A DNA stretch of 64,000 nt from Torymus aiolomorphi (taxonomy: Eukaryota; Arthropoda; Insecta; Hymenoptera; Torymidae). Position 1 is the first letter of the stretch. Every line of letters begins with the position of its first letter. Shown here piece after piece: positions 46,095-56,809 of this stretch. The notes under the pieces are model-generated. The model was not told the origin of the DNA and made no database searches. It was given only the letters and a program-made list of their open reading frames with translations. The DNA is taken from positions 67,267,529 through 67,331,528 of the forward strand of contig CM070873.1 of the NCBI GenBank assembly GCA_036365515.1, given 5' to 3'. The translations under genes and the position numbers were made by a program.

Positions 46095-48240
46095 ATGTCT
46101 CAATATTACTCAACAGAGAGAATCAAATGTGCAGACTTTTTAGACAAACACAAACAAATTATTTACAAATCTAGTTCCGTACGTTTAAAACAACTTGAGA
46201 ATATTGCTCATCCATTGAAGCACCTCTATCCTCATTTACCTTTGACACCTTCTACATATCTGTGTCAACATTGTTACAATCGTGCTTTAGAATTGGTGAG
46301 TAGTACTGACAATGAATTTATAACGGATAATGAAGTTACCGATAACGTAGTTGATAGAGATGAAAATTTTTTACCAAGTACTCCAGAACGCATTGAAGAA
46401 TTTAATAATGAAATAAGTACATCTTTCTTAGGTTCTGTATCGCCTCTTAAAAGAAAAAATCTTATACATGAAAAATCAATTGAAAATTACGTAACAAAGA
46501 AGAAAAAAAAAATACTTTCAACATTGTCTAATACCCTTGATGTGAAGTTGAACAATGTTTATGACGTTTCTATAACAGCAAATGAATCAACTGTATGCCA
46601 TTGTACAGAATGGATACAAAATCTTGGTCTAGCCTTGCAAAAGTGTTCTACGGTATCAGAAAAAATAAAAATTCTGACTTTGCTACCTTCATCCTTTACA
46701 AAACATGAAATTTTATCTTTATTTCCAGAAATAACAATGTATATGATCAACAAATCGAGAAATCTTGTTAAAGAAAAAGGAATTTATTCAGAACCAGATG
46801 CATATTCAGGCCATCCGATTGATGAAAACATGGAAAAAATTGTTATGGAATATTATTTAAATGATGATTTTAATTGTTCAAGACAAAGTCCTAATAAATG
46901 TGACGTTGTTACAATTAAAGTTAACAATAAAAAAGAGAAAAAGTTAAGCGTTTTCTTACTCGAAGTTTAAAAGAGACGTATAAAGTATTTAAAAATGATT
47001 ATCCAGAATTGAGAATTGGAAAATCGAAATTTTATAGTTTGCGACCAAAGTATGTCTTACTTAGCCCCATCAAAGAAGTTTGTCTCTGTATCTGTTGCGC
47101 AAATTATGATTTATTTCTTACGAGCTTAATTAATTTTAGAGGGAGTAACGTCACAGAGTTGGATGAAAGTCGGTCACAAATAATAAATGCAACAATGTGT
47201 TCTGAGCCATCTGATTTATGTTATTTACAAGAATGTAAACTATGTCCAGGGATTAAGGGAATTACGTTTCATGTTTTAAAACTGCAAGATGTAGAAGGCA
47301 CAGAAGAAATTACATATGCTTTGTGGGATAATGGAAACCTGATTAAAAGACACTATCAATTTCTGCTTTTAAAGATGAACTTTCGGTTTGGACCATGAGG
47401 GTTAGTACTCACATGTATGTAAAAATATACAACGCAAAGCTATAAAAACAGAAAGAGAAAGTGCTAAAAAGACTCACATCATTTAGTTCTTCAAATAGAC
47501 TTCGCTGAAAACTGGGCTGTGATTCATAATAAAGCTGTTCAAGGAAATCATTGGGTTAATGATCAAATTTCTATTTTCACAGCAGTCTCTTATCAAGGGG
47601 ATTCGACACAAAGTTTCGCAGTTATAAGTGATGACCGAGAACATGATTCAGCGTATGCTTTGCTAGCAGTACAAAAAATTATAAAATTCTTGAAAGAAAA
47701 TTGTTGTGATTCAATTAAAAAAATTACCATCGTATCAGACGGCGCTGCGAGTCACTTTAAAAATCGCTTTCAATTAGATGAACTAAAACGAGCACCGTGT
47801 GATATAAAATGGTTGTTCTCTGCTACTGGGCACAGCAAAGGAGCTGTAGATGGTGTGGGTGGACTTATAAAGCATTATGCTACTTCGCATAATCTTCGAG
47901 AGCCCCTTGAAGAAGCTATTCAAAACGCAAATGATTTTGCAATACATGTTCAAAAATATACTGATGCTATTAAAATAATACATTTACAAGATGCTGAAAT
48001 AGAACAATTCAGAAAAGAAAAAAATATTGATTGGCTTACAACTCCAAAGTATCCTGGAATTCAAAAAACTCATATATGGGTTAAAAAACATGTGACGATA
48101 AAATACATTGTTTGACAGCAAAGACCGCTGATCGTCCGCTTACTGAATTAAGAACAATGAAGCAGAAAAACAAAGGTAGTAAAATAGGTATACAAATGAA
48201 AAAAAGGTATAAAAATAAAAAATCAAAAAGACGCAAATAA
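46095..48240 (+). pseudogene. Family A transposase, full-length but frameshifted
   Basis: Starts at ATG 46095 (MSQYYSTERIK). The first 291 codons carry a CxxC site (YLCQHCYN), a Lys-rich stretch and a helix-rich DNA-binding-like part (KIKILTLLPSSFTKHEILSLFP). A one-base loss near 46946-46950 shifts the frame. The next part, LRIGKSKFYSLRPKYVLLSP then VCLCICCANYDLFL, matches the family's conserved centre. More indels and stops follow at 47396-47490, for example A-tracts one base shorter than in copy 1. From 47519 it is open again: SFAVISDDREHDSAYALLA, ITIVSDGAASHFKNRFQL and ATGHSKGAVDGVGGLIKH, preceded by LQIDFAENW in another frame. These are probable catalytic acidic blocks. The frame breaks again near 48085 and a basic tail ends at TAA 48240. 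The superfamily is not certain. Confidence 0.85.
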
Positions 48241-48254
48241 CAAATAAATACATA

Positions 48255-48860
48255 GTTATGTGTACCTGTATATTACATACACACAAAGACAAATACCTTT
48301 ACATTGACTCTAATATCATTGACTATATATAAGCATTAGGCGTGAAAAATTTGTTTGTGTGTTATCTCATTAGTGATCGCTATCCCAGGGAAAAAGTACC
48401 GAATCTCACAAATACGTCTAGCTAGGCATTACCGTCCTCTATCACGACAACAAAAATTGTGCAAAAAAAAACATGGGGTTTTCGAGAAAAAGGCACTTCC
48501 CTAAAAAATGAATTTTTCAGTAAAAAGTGCATAGCTCGTGGATTTTTTATTTTTTTTGAAAATGACATTAAGGCCGTTAAAAAGGGCTCAAAACTGAGTG
48601 AAATTGTGTGTTACACGTTTAAAAGCTCGAAAAACTGCTGAAACAATAGCAGTCTGAAAATCACATTGAAAATTTTTTTTTTCAATGAAAGAATTTTCTC
48701 GGAATTTTTCGGCATCGCTGAACGCATGAAATTTTGATGAAACAAAAAAATAAAAAAACACGTGTAAAATATTTTTTCGAGTAGAACATAAATATTTTTA
48801 TTTCAACATGATAGGTGAAATAGGCATACGCGGGCTGTCTGATTTGAGATGGATTCGGCC
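48255..48860 (-). repeat. Right long terminal inverted repeat of family A
   Basis: Reverse complement of 45320-45925. Begins after the transposase stop near TGTGTACCTGTATATTACAT and ends at GGATTCGGCC. Confidence 0.85.
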
Positions 48861-50024
48861 ATATGAGAAAATTTTCAAACTTCTGACTGAAAAATAAAAC
48901 GAATATTCCTCGTTCCAATGTACATGACTAACATCGACAGTTTGACAGGTTTTGACCTCTGTTACTCCAATCACGTGATATTAGCATTGGGCCAACCTAC
49001 TCGTATGCCAACTTGCCTCGATTTCCCCTATGCATTAATAAAAAATAGAGCAATTAATAGTTATTTAGATAAAATCGAAAGCAGTTACTTCAATTGAGTT
49101 TACATGATTTTTTCAATAAAAACTATAGTGGTGCAATTATGTGGAATATAGAAACAGTGATAATTTGACAATTTGTTAAAGAAGTTTATCAAAGTTATTC
49201 AACAAAATTTTGTAATAGACGAGAAAGGTGAATAAAAGCTTTTTATTATATTTATTACATATCTCATTTCGTTATTTATTTACTTTTATTGCTAAATAAA
49301 TATATGAATGATTTAAGGGAACTAAAAATTGCATAGTTTTAATAAATATAATTTTTGCATAGTAAAATCATAAAACAAAGAAAATTTAGAATTATTAGCA
49401 TTCAATTTTAAGTTTAAGGTGAAAGTCATTCTATTAAATACTTCGAGAAAAAATTATAATAACGTAAATTTTTATAAATAAGAAAAATATAGATATTCTA
49501 TATCGATATTGTATCGATATTGTACCAATATTGTATCAATATTTTCCGAATATTTAAAAATAACTATGTTTAATAATTAAAGTTTCATCAAATTTTATCT
49601 AAAGGTAAATATCTTAATTTAAAAAAAATATTCTTCACGAACAAATTTATTTACTTAAAAAGGATCATCATTAATAAGATCAAAACGTTGCGCAAATAAA
49701 ATGAATTTACTGTTATAAATCATTAACGTCTTATACATTTTTACATTTAATAACATCACGACCGTCATAAGCTTCATTTTCAAAATTATTTCATTAATAA
49801 AGTTTAACGTATTATACATTTGTAAAATAACAAATATTTTTTTTCAGAGTTGTAATAAATAATTTTACCCTGTTAAATAATTACAAATTTTCATATTTAA
49901 TATTATTTAAAGTTTACAACTTTAATTTTTGCTCTTCATTATTTAATTAGCAATACTACATAAGTACTTAACGATTTTTTTACATTAATTTGTAATATGC
50001 TTGCATTTAAAGAAATAGTTATTT
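48861..50024. other. AT-rich stretch with a short minisatellite
   Basis: At 49500-49550 about four copies of an ATATTGTATCGA-like 12-mer occur. Otherwise AT-rich without genes. Confidence 0.4.
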
Positions 50025-50435
50025 TCAATACTAGTGCGAGGATTTGATTTTCCCCTCGTGTGACTGTTTGCACCCGAGCGAAGCGAGGGTTAAAAGGTCA
50101 CACGAGGAGAAAATCAACTTCTCACACAAGTGTCGAACCGTATTTTTTGACACGACATGCGAGAAGTGAGATTTTTGCACGCATCGTTTAACGCAGCGTG
50201 CGAGAAATCGAACTTCTCGCACGGAGTGTCAAAAAAGTGATTTTATCCTCGTGGTGGACGTTTGCGCCCGAGCGAAACAAGGGTGAAAAGGCCACACGAA
50301 GATACAACCACTTTCTCACTCGTGTATCAAACATTATTTTTTGACACGACGTGTGACAAGCTTAATCTAGGGCATCTTTTTTTATTAGAGCGTGTGCAAA
50401 ATCGAACTTTGCGCACGGAGTGTAAAAAAAAATTA
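50025..50435 (+). repeat. ATACTAGTGCG hairpin repeat, two units
   Basis: The first unit starts TTTCAATACTAGTGCGAGGA, with the stem TTTGATTTTCCCCTCGTGTG / CACACGAGGAGAAAATCAA and tip CCCGAGCGAAGCGAGGGTT. It then has CGAACCGTATTTTTTGACAC and a second stem around GAAGTGAGATTTTTGCACGC. The second unit (from about 50236) repeats the plan with CCCGAGCGAAACAAGGGTG. It lies directly upstream of the 50471 gene and is related to 37772-38150. Confidence 0.7.
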
Positions 50436-50470
50436 TTTATTTCAGATACAAGTGTATATTTTGCACAATA

Positions 50471-52054
50471 ATGATCAATCCTAAGAATGTTTTAACGCTA
50501 TTAGGAAAAGCTTTCAATGATTCTCGATTTGACATTCAATCAATTATTACTAAAGAAGAAAAACAGTTTTCGTTAGAGCTTGAAACTTTAATTAAAGATG
50601 CAATAAATGATAATTTATTTATAGAAACATATGATACGTTAAATTTTGATGAAGAAAGTGTCATTTCTGATGCTTGTGCTATAGAAGAAGAATTTGAAGA
50701 TGATTATAATGTAATAAATAATTTAGAAAGTAGCAAAAAAGTTTTGGTACCAATAGATCTAGATTATAAAACCAATGCTGTTAATTTTTGGCGTTCTGGA
50801 AGTAAAGGACGTCTTAAACTAACTACAGTTAAACATAGGTTTAGAAAAGTCAATAATGTTAAGACATTATATAGATGGGAGAAACAAATTTCTCAAGGGG
50901 GAACTAGACTTGACAAATTATTGAAAATTTCTGAATATGTGCTAGAACAATTTCAAAATGCGCGAGAAAAATCTCTACCAGTTCATGATTTAGATATAAA
51001 GAGATGGGCTATTAAATCTAGAGATGATGTTGGTCTATCAAATGAATTATTTACAGCATCTTCAAAGTGGAGTTATAAATTTAAACAGCAGCATCGAATT
51101 GTATCAAGGAAAATTAATAAATTCGTCACTACATCTAGTTTGAAAAATAAAGTAGCATTATCTGAAGAGACTTCGCGATTCACGGATAAAGTTAAATTTG
51201 AAATTTCACAAATAGGAAGAGATAATGTATATAATACTGATCAGTCGGGTTTTAATCTGGAAATGCGTGCAGGGCGTACATTGTCTTTCAAGGGAACTTC
51301 GAAAATTGAATCATTGGCGCAATCTTTAAATTCGCTTACTCATAGTTACACGATTCAACCTTTTGTATCTGCAAGTGGAGTTTTAAAATCCGCTTTAGTT
51401 ATAGTAAGACAAGAAAAAAACGGTTATTTCGGACCATTGGTAGAAAAAAATTTATACAAAGCAGAAAATATTATTGTGTTTGCTTCAATATCTGGAAAGT
51501 TAACTTCAAACTTAATAATTAAATGGCATGAAGAAGCTTTTCTACCTAATGTTGGAGAAACTTCTGTTTTGTGTTTAGATTCTTGGTCAGGACAAACTGA
51601 AAAAAAATTTCAAGATGTAATTGTTTGTAATAAGCAAGTGAAAATATTGACAATTCCGGCTGGTACAACAGGAATGATACAACCATTCGATGTATACACC
51701 TTTAGACCATGGAAAAATTTTTTGAGGTGTTTTTCAGATTTAATTATTTTAAATAGTTATGACATTAATTTACATTTGCGAAATAACATACTGAAACTTC
51801 AATCTCTCATTCATAATCAATTTTCTTCACCTAGATTCGTTAATATGTTTCAGTATGCTTGGAATAAAAGTGGATATGTAGAAAAACCGCCACATTTTGA
51901 AACTCCAGTAGATTACTGTTTTAAAAATTGCGATGAATCTTGTCAACTATGCAGTAGTATTGCTATTATTAGGTGCGCTTGGTGTACTAAAGCTCTATGT
52001 ATCGATCATTTCTTTGACCCAAGCAATAGAAGTAATCCGCATTATTGTAAATAA
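50471..52054 (+). CDS. Pogo/Tigger-like DDE transposase, intact 527 aa
   Basis: The only long uninterrupted gene in the window. Residues 55-90 are acidic. About 115-220 is probably DNA-binding, with a CENP-B/pogo-type helix-turn-helix flavour (SSKWSYKFKQQHRIVSRKIN). The catalytic core follows: D257 in VYNTDQSGFNLEM, D370 in VLCLDSWSGQTEKKF, and D407 in PAGTTGMIQPFDVYTFRPWK, the last two separated by 36 residues. The wording fits the DDE_1 (pogo, Tigger, jerky, CENP-B) superfamily, though FDVYTFRP replaces the usual LDV-NKP-like text. The C-terminus (483-526) is a Cys/His cluster (C483, C487, C491, C494, C502, C505, C510, H513, H524, C526), probably zinc-binding. The ATG at 50471 is the first in frame. 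TTTATTTCAG about 25 bases upstream could be a splice acceptor. It may be a recent element or a domesticated gene. Its terminal repeats were not found. Confidence 0.8.
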   Translation: MINPKNVLTLLGKAFNDSRFDIQSIITKEEKQFSLELETLIKDAINDNLFIETYDTLNFDEESVISDACAIEEEFEDDYNVINNLESSKKVLVPIDLDYKTNAVNFWRSGSKGRLKLTTVKHRFRKVNNVKTLYRWEKQISQGGTRLDKLLKISEYVLEQFQNAREKSLPVHDLDIKRWAIKSRDDVGLSNELFTASSKWSYKFKQQHRIVSRKINKFVTTSSLKNKVALSEETSRFTDKVKFEISQIGRDNVYNTDQSGFNLEMRAGRTLSFKGTSKIESLAQSLNSLTHSYTIQPFVSASGVLKSALVIVRQEKNGYFGPLVEKNLYKAENIIVFASISGKLTSNLIIKWHEEAFLPNVGETSVLCLDSWSGQTEKKFQDVIVCNKQVKILTIPAGTTGMIQPFDVYTFRPWKNFLRCFSDLIILNSYDINLHLRNNILKLQSLIHNQFSSPRFVNMFQYAWNKSGYVEKPPHFETPVDYCFKNCDESCQLCSSIAIIRCAWCTKALCIDHFFDPSNRSNPHYCK

Positions 52055-52443
52055 TAAAAATACATATTAATTATAAATAAATTATACTATAAATTAGATA
52101 ACTCATAGTTTTTATATTTTTATTCTCATAACTTTTTTCATTCTCTGATATTCATTTCAGGAAAAATACTAATAAGTTTTTAGTTACCATAGATACATTA
52201 ATATTACTGTAGAGAAAATAAAAAGTTATTATTTTTTTTATTTAATGTAAAGAAAATTAAAAAATTATTATTATTTTATTTATCAAAATGCGCCTAAAAC
52301 TATTTTTTTTTATTTCTTGTTTTCACTTTACGGTACCACCATCTCTCTTTTTTACTCTCTAACATGTGCACTACTATTTTTGACCTAGGAATTGTAAAAA
52401 ATGGGAAATTTTACATACATATAGAATTTTTTTTTGTATTAGG
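52055..52443. other. AT-rich 3' flank of the transposase gene
   Basis: AATAAAAATACATATTAATT follows the stop and could supply polyadenylation signals (AATAAA near 52053 and 52076). No terminal repeat recognised. Confidence 0.35.
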
Positions 52444-52686
52444 TCGAAGTAACCTTATAAGATCATGTAATGGTCAATAAAATCCTTTTTATTGGAAATC
52501 TAGTGAAAATCGACCTCTAGAGAAGATGCATCATTTAAAGAAGGCGAAAATCGTCTTCAACGTTAAGTTGAAAGTCATTTTTACTTTTCATTCTTCAAAT
52601 CATAAAACCTTTGTAGAGGTCGAGTTCCAGTAGACTACAATAGAAAGAATGATAGTGACCATTCAATGATCTTATAAGGTCATTAT
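52444..52686. repeat. 243-bp foldback element
   Basis: Left GTAACCTTATAAGATCATGT, AATGGTCA and AAAATCGACCTCTA pair with right TAGAGGTCGAGTT, TGACCATTCAATGATCTTAT and AAGGTCATTA. The loop has ATGCATCATTTAAAG and CGTCTTCAACG. Non-coding. Confidence 0.7.
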
Positions 52687-53812
52687 GATAAAAAAGGGGA
52701 TCCTATTTAAAATGTCAGATTTTGATCTTCAAATATCCTTGAAAATTGTTTTTCGGTCAAATTGCAGATCATTTTCAGATTGTCCTTCTTGAACCGTTCA
52801 ACTTTGGTGAAAGGCAGATTTCGCCTTTGAACCATGCCTTTGAAGCAATTTGCGTGAATAGATTTAATAGGCCTGCCTTGTATATAAAAATTCACAATTG
52901 GCTATCCACAACCTTAAAACTCTTTATGGGCACCTAAAAACATAAAGGTGTCTCATATTTTTCGGTATAAAAACCGTGTGCAAAGCTTCCTCAAATTTTC
53001 TCGGTCAGTAATAATTTAAAACTCTTTTTTAATGATTTGTGATTGTATGAGTGCCGAAGGATTCCCTGCATTCAGGCGTTTCAATAGCACTTTTCATACA
53101 CTTCGATCTCTTAGCCAAAAGGCCGAAAAGCGATGCTGCTGTCTCGCTTGTAGGCTCTTATATGCCCTGGAAAACGTTTTTTCACGTGTGGGATTGTTTA
53201 CGCCGCCTAGTGGTTACGAGCGGTAGACGCGAGGTGGTCCGGTGCGCCTGCGCAGTGGCACTGAGCTGACCTGTGGCGCGGACGTTTAAACGGTTAGAGA
53301 GCTCTCCTTAATATTTTCTACAGTATTCCATCAAATAAATTTAATATAATATAATAAATTAAATATCTATTAAACTAATTAAGCATATTCATCATTTTTA
53401 ATGCTTCGGTAAAAAAATTCAATATAGACAGAATTTTCTGGTGGATGAGAAAAATATGTCATTATTACCTTATATTAATTATAATATTCAATTGTTTATT
53501 ACAAAATTATCAATAATATTATTTGCTTAGGAAAGTCACATTTATTAATTTGGTATGAATGTTTGAGAATTACACGGTCTATGGCGTAGTACCGAGTGAA
53601 AGACGCAAATTGGGTCTAGCATTCACTTAAGGAGGTTCAGGGGTTTTGATTGACGTCGGCATAAAGAAGTTTTTACAATGATTTTTACACATTCCATGAT
53701 ACAAGCAGCGACATACATTGAAGGTAGAGGTGTTAAGATGATGAAAAAATTTTTTTTAAAGACATTTAATTATTATTAAAACTTGGTAGCGACACCTAGA
53801 AGAAAAGTGGAT

Positions 53813-53815
<3 letters not shown>
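52687..53815. other. Unassigned stretch
   Basis: A GC-richer patch lies at 53100-53290 (GCGGTAGACGCGAGGTGGTC). Two frames of 62-63 codons on opposite strands at 52707-52937 overlap and show no domain. Remainder AT-rich. Confidence 0.35.
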
Positions 53816-53816
<1 letters not shown>

Positions 53817-53855
<39 letters not shown>

Positions 53856-53893
53856 GGACGTACCCACGCACGCACACACACACACCCACCCAC
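53817..53893. repeat. (AC)n microsatellite, interrupted
   Basis: AC run 53817-53852, then an ACGCACGGACGTACCC interruption and further ACAC to about 53893. Confidence 0.85.
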
Positions 53894-53954
53894 GTTTTCG
53901 AGTCTGCAATCAGGGATGAACCACTAATAACTTTCCACCAGGCATGCGAAAAAA

Positions 53955-54290
53955 TTGTTTTCCTCCGGCAGGGCCGAAAGTACCACATTCCCTCCCGACG
54001 CATAAACGGGAATGTGGCATTTTCGGTCTCGGCGGGAGGAAAAATAGTATACGCTTCACGGGAGTAAAATTGGCCAGCCCACATCTCGTGTTTGCCAATT
54101 TACACGAGATATGGACTGTCCAAGTTTTTTTCTCCCTAGGTGCGTAATATACTATTATTGCCCTCGGGAGCAATGAGGGTTATGAACGTCCGCGTACTGC
54201 TGCCTTCGCTTCGCTCGGGCATCAAATCCCTCGCGGGCGTGCATAGCCTACTTTACTCCCTAGGTGCATAATCTACTATTTATGCATTCA
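53955..54290. repeat. Triple GC-rich hairpin element
   Basis: Stem 1 is TTTCCTCCGGCAGGGCCGAA against TTCGGTCTCGGCGGGAGGAA, with inner ACATTCCC / GGGAATGT. Stem 2 is ACGGGAGTAAAATTGGCC to GGTGCGTAATATACTATT, with CATCTCGTGT / ACACGAGATATG. Stem 3 is built around CCCTCGGGAGCAATGAGGGT and CTTCGCTTCGCTCGGGC and ends CTCCCTAGGTGCATAATCTA. The first two match 7236-7456 in plan. Confidence 0.65.
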
Positions 54291-54321
54291 AAATTTCGTT
54301 TGAATTCATTCAAGTTCGTCG

Positions 54322-54345
54322 TGCCCCACTCTCCCCTAGTACCTT
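54322..54345 (-). repeat. Solo end of the TAGGGGAGAGTGGGGC family
   Basis: GTGCCCCACTCTCCCCTAG is the inverse of the left end at 29229. No partner end was found nearby. Confidence 0.5.
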
Positions 54346-54421
54346 ATAGCTTATACAAAATCCTAAAACTTTCTCATGTAGTGTTTTCAGCGAAAACCTT
54401 CTCCTGACGAGTTATTCAAAC

Positions 54422-54665
54422 AATTCAATGTTAGTTACTAGTTGGATGCCTTTAACTAAGAACTAAAAGTTATTAATTGGACCATCTAAGAACTAGAAGT
54501 TATTAGTTCTATGTTGTTCAACTAAGAACTAAAAGTTATTAGTTAAACACCGAGTACCTAATAACTAAATTTTTGTTATTAATTAGATGCTCGTTCAGTT
54601 AAGAATTAAACTTTAGTTGTTAGTTGAACGGGGATATAATTAATAACTAAAATTTAGTTTAATTT
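54422..54665. repeat. Minisatellite or foldback of TTAGTTATTAGTT / AACTAAGAACTAA words
   Basis: About seven imperfect copies of AACTAAGAACTAAAAGTTAT and its inverse at roughly 35-base spacing. Each unit is itself palindromic. No coding potential. Confidence 0.7.
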
Positions 54666-54673
54666 TCGCAACC

Positions 54674-54785
54674 GTGGTCAAGAGGCCGGAGCAACTGCCT
54701 AGAGCAGGAAGGGTGTCAGGCGGACACATACTCGTCGCTCTGCCGCTCATCGTGCGCTCTTCAGCTCGATCCTGAGTTTCCGCCT
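54674..54785 (+). repeat. Possible tRNA-like (Pol III) segment
   Basis: CCGTGGTCAAGAGGCC resembles a serine-type A box and CAGCTCGATCCTGAG, about 85 bases on, loosely resembles a B box. The spacing is long, so this is weak. The GC-rich segment 54670-54950 has no other explanation. Confidence 0.2.
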
Positions 54786-54993
54786 ACATCAAAGTGTGCC
54801 AGGCCTGTGCTCATGTACTTCATGATCTAGCGAAGTACATGGATCAATCGCGACAGAGTAAGTAAAAGACAACGACATCCGATGATCGGCGGCAAGCAGC
54901 CATGTCGATCGGTTTGAGGACGGCCGCAATGGCAGTTTCAATCTACGCACAAAGCTGAGCAGTTCGTGGTCTATATAGGTATTCTTTTTTGAA

Positions 54994-55179
54994 TCTCTAC
55001 AGTAAGAGCAACGATGGCAAGAAATATATTCCTATCTTTAAAAAGTGATGGATCTGTTATGATATCAATTTATTCGTGATTTGGTTGGTGGGAGTAATGG
55101 GCTGCTAGGTTACAAAAACAAAAGTGGTGCGAAGTTAAGCTAAAATTACGGTGCGCGAAGCGCGCTTAGAGGTGGCTAG
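54994..55179 (+). mobile_element. Non-autonomous Helitron, copy C
   Basis: TCTCTACAGTAAGAGCAACG, preceded by A, resembles the 5' ends of copies A and B. The 3' part has GGTTACAAAAACAAAAGTGG, a GCGCGAAGCGCGC hairpin, a 10-base spacer and CTAG followed by T. It is only about 186 bp long and has no coding capacity. Confidence 0.65.
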
Positions 55180-55180
55180 T

Positions 55181-55439
55181 GTTAGTAAAGAAAAGAATTA
55201 TTCATTTTAATTATTCAATTATTTAATCTAATTTATTTATAATAAAATTACAAGATTTATGAAATATATAAGAGTCTCGATATTTTCTCTTATAGTCAAT
55301 ATCAAAGCTAGACATTTTTTCAATAAGACTATAAAATTCGAATTAAAAACCGCGTTCAAAAATAATTCCCATTGAATTCAAATCTTGCTAATTGCACACA
55401 GTAAACCTTTATGACTTGCTTATTAGAGAGCTTAAAAGT
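55181..55439. other. AT-rich spacer
   Basis: No gene recognised. Confidence 0.3.
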
Positions 55440-56130
55440 ACTTTTGAAACGACGAGCAGCGAGAAATTCTCCTTCCTTGCTCTATTTAACGATCGATACT
55501 TGAAAAAAGAACTCGTGCAGTAAACCCGCGCACCCACGCAAACGAAAATTCATCACCGGCAAATCCTGTCAAGTGTGTAAAAGCGCTTATCCCTGCCGTC
55601 CTTGCAGCTAAATTTTTAATTCGTTACAACGCGTCGCGAATTTTCTCGACGAGTTAGTCGACCGCTAGTCTTTGAGCGAATGTTTCCCCATCCCCGCCCG
55701 TCGTTTCGTCTTTGCGAAGGCTAGCTTATTTTTCTCTCTCGCTCGCTCTCTCTCCCCCTAATGCACACGCGCATTAGCGAGTTGCCACCACCGACGCGTT
55801 TTACGAGGGAAGGATGTGGGGGGGGGGGGGGGGGGGGGAAAATTATAATTTCTTCCTTGAAGCAGTCGGCGTCGGAATTTATTGTCACGCGGTGTGTTGC
55901 CTGCTTTATGGAAATTATTCTCCTCGTACGAGTGAAACAAGCTTCGAGTCGTCGGCATCATTTTTTTACCACCCGAGCGATTATTTTTTTCTCCTTTTAC
56001 GCGCGCTAGCGTTCTTTACACTCGATTCCTTTATGGCAGGCTGTTTTTGTGCCGTCGTTGGGAAAAAACGATGTCTTTATTTTTATGATACGCGGTGTAA
56101 GAGCTTGGCTCGAAACGGCCTGCGAGTAAA
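55440..56130. other. GC-rich island with a G-run
   Basis: CpG-rich text plus a TCTCTCTCGCTCGCTCTCTC tract and a G-run of about 22 (55816-55838). Frames up to 109 codons on either strand cross the G-run and are not credible. Confidence 0.4.
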
Positions 56131-56809
56131 ATGTGTAAAATAGATTTTGAAAAAGTTTTAACTAATAATTATGCAAATGATCTAATATTATATTAAATTG
56201 TACAAATTGTGAAGCCATTCGGAAATATATTAGTCTTTTTTTGTCATTGTTTTCTTTAAAATGATATATTTTTTGGATGACTTGCGATGAAAAAACGTTC
56301 ATTCTATGCAATTTGTATTAAATATATAATCGGTTTTCGATAGTGTATTAAATACATGCTTTATTTTAAATGTACTTTAACGGTTCTATATTTTGAATTT
56401 GAGTATTAACTGAATTGTATTTTCAATGAAATATTTTCGTTTACCTATATATTTTTTTATCCCCTTTGAAAGATCAATTAAACTCTGCGAATTTCAAATA
56501 TGCGCAAATTGAGTTTAATTTTCTAAAACGTTGATTATATTGATTCTATTTAATCTCCAAATATTTGATTTTGCTTTTCAAGTTAGCGCAAAAGTACCTC
56601 GCATTCTAGCTGAATAAACGAATATATGTATAGAATATATAGGATCAAGTAAAAACTTTTAAATTAATTAAAAGTGTAAACGATATCGAAATCTAGTTTG
56701 TGTAAGCTTTGTTTCTATAAACAATTATAATGTACAGAAAAACTTATTAATGAAAAAATGGGTCAAATATGAAAAATATTCTAATTTCCACTCACATCTG
56801 GAATTCAGT
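56131..56809. other. AT-rich spacer
   Basis: No gene recognised. Confidence 0.35.

Larger units (their letters stand above)
45320..48860 (+). mobile_element. Family A: DNA transposon with about 600-bp terminal inverted repeats, complete copy
   Basis: Both ends start GGCCGAATCCATCTCAAATC when read inward. The left arm (45320 to about 45925) is matched by the reverse complement of the right arm (about 48255 to 48860) over roughly 605 bases at high identity, including CAGCGATACCGAAAAATTCC, ACTCAGTTTTGAGCCC and TCATTGACTATATATAAGC. A transposase pseudogene fills the centre. Flanks differ (TTTAG left, ATATG right), so the target-site duplication is not clear. Two partial copies in this window (10229-11795, 16773-17438) show it is a family. 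Confidence 0.9.
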
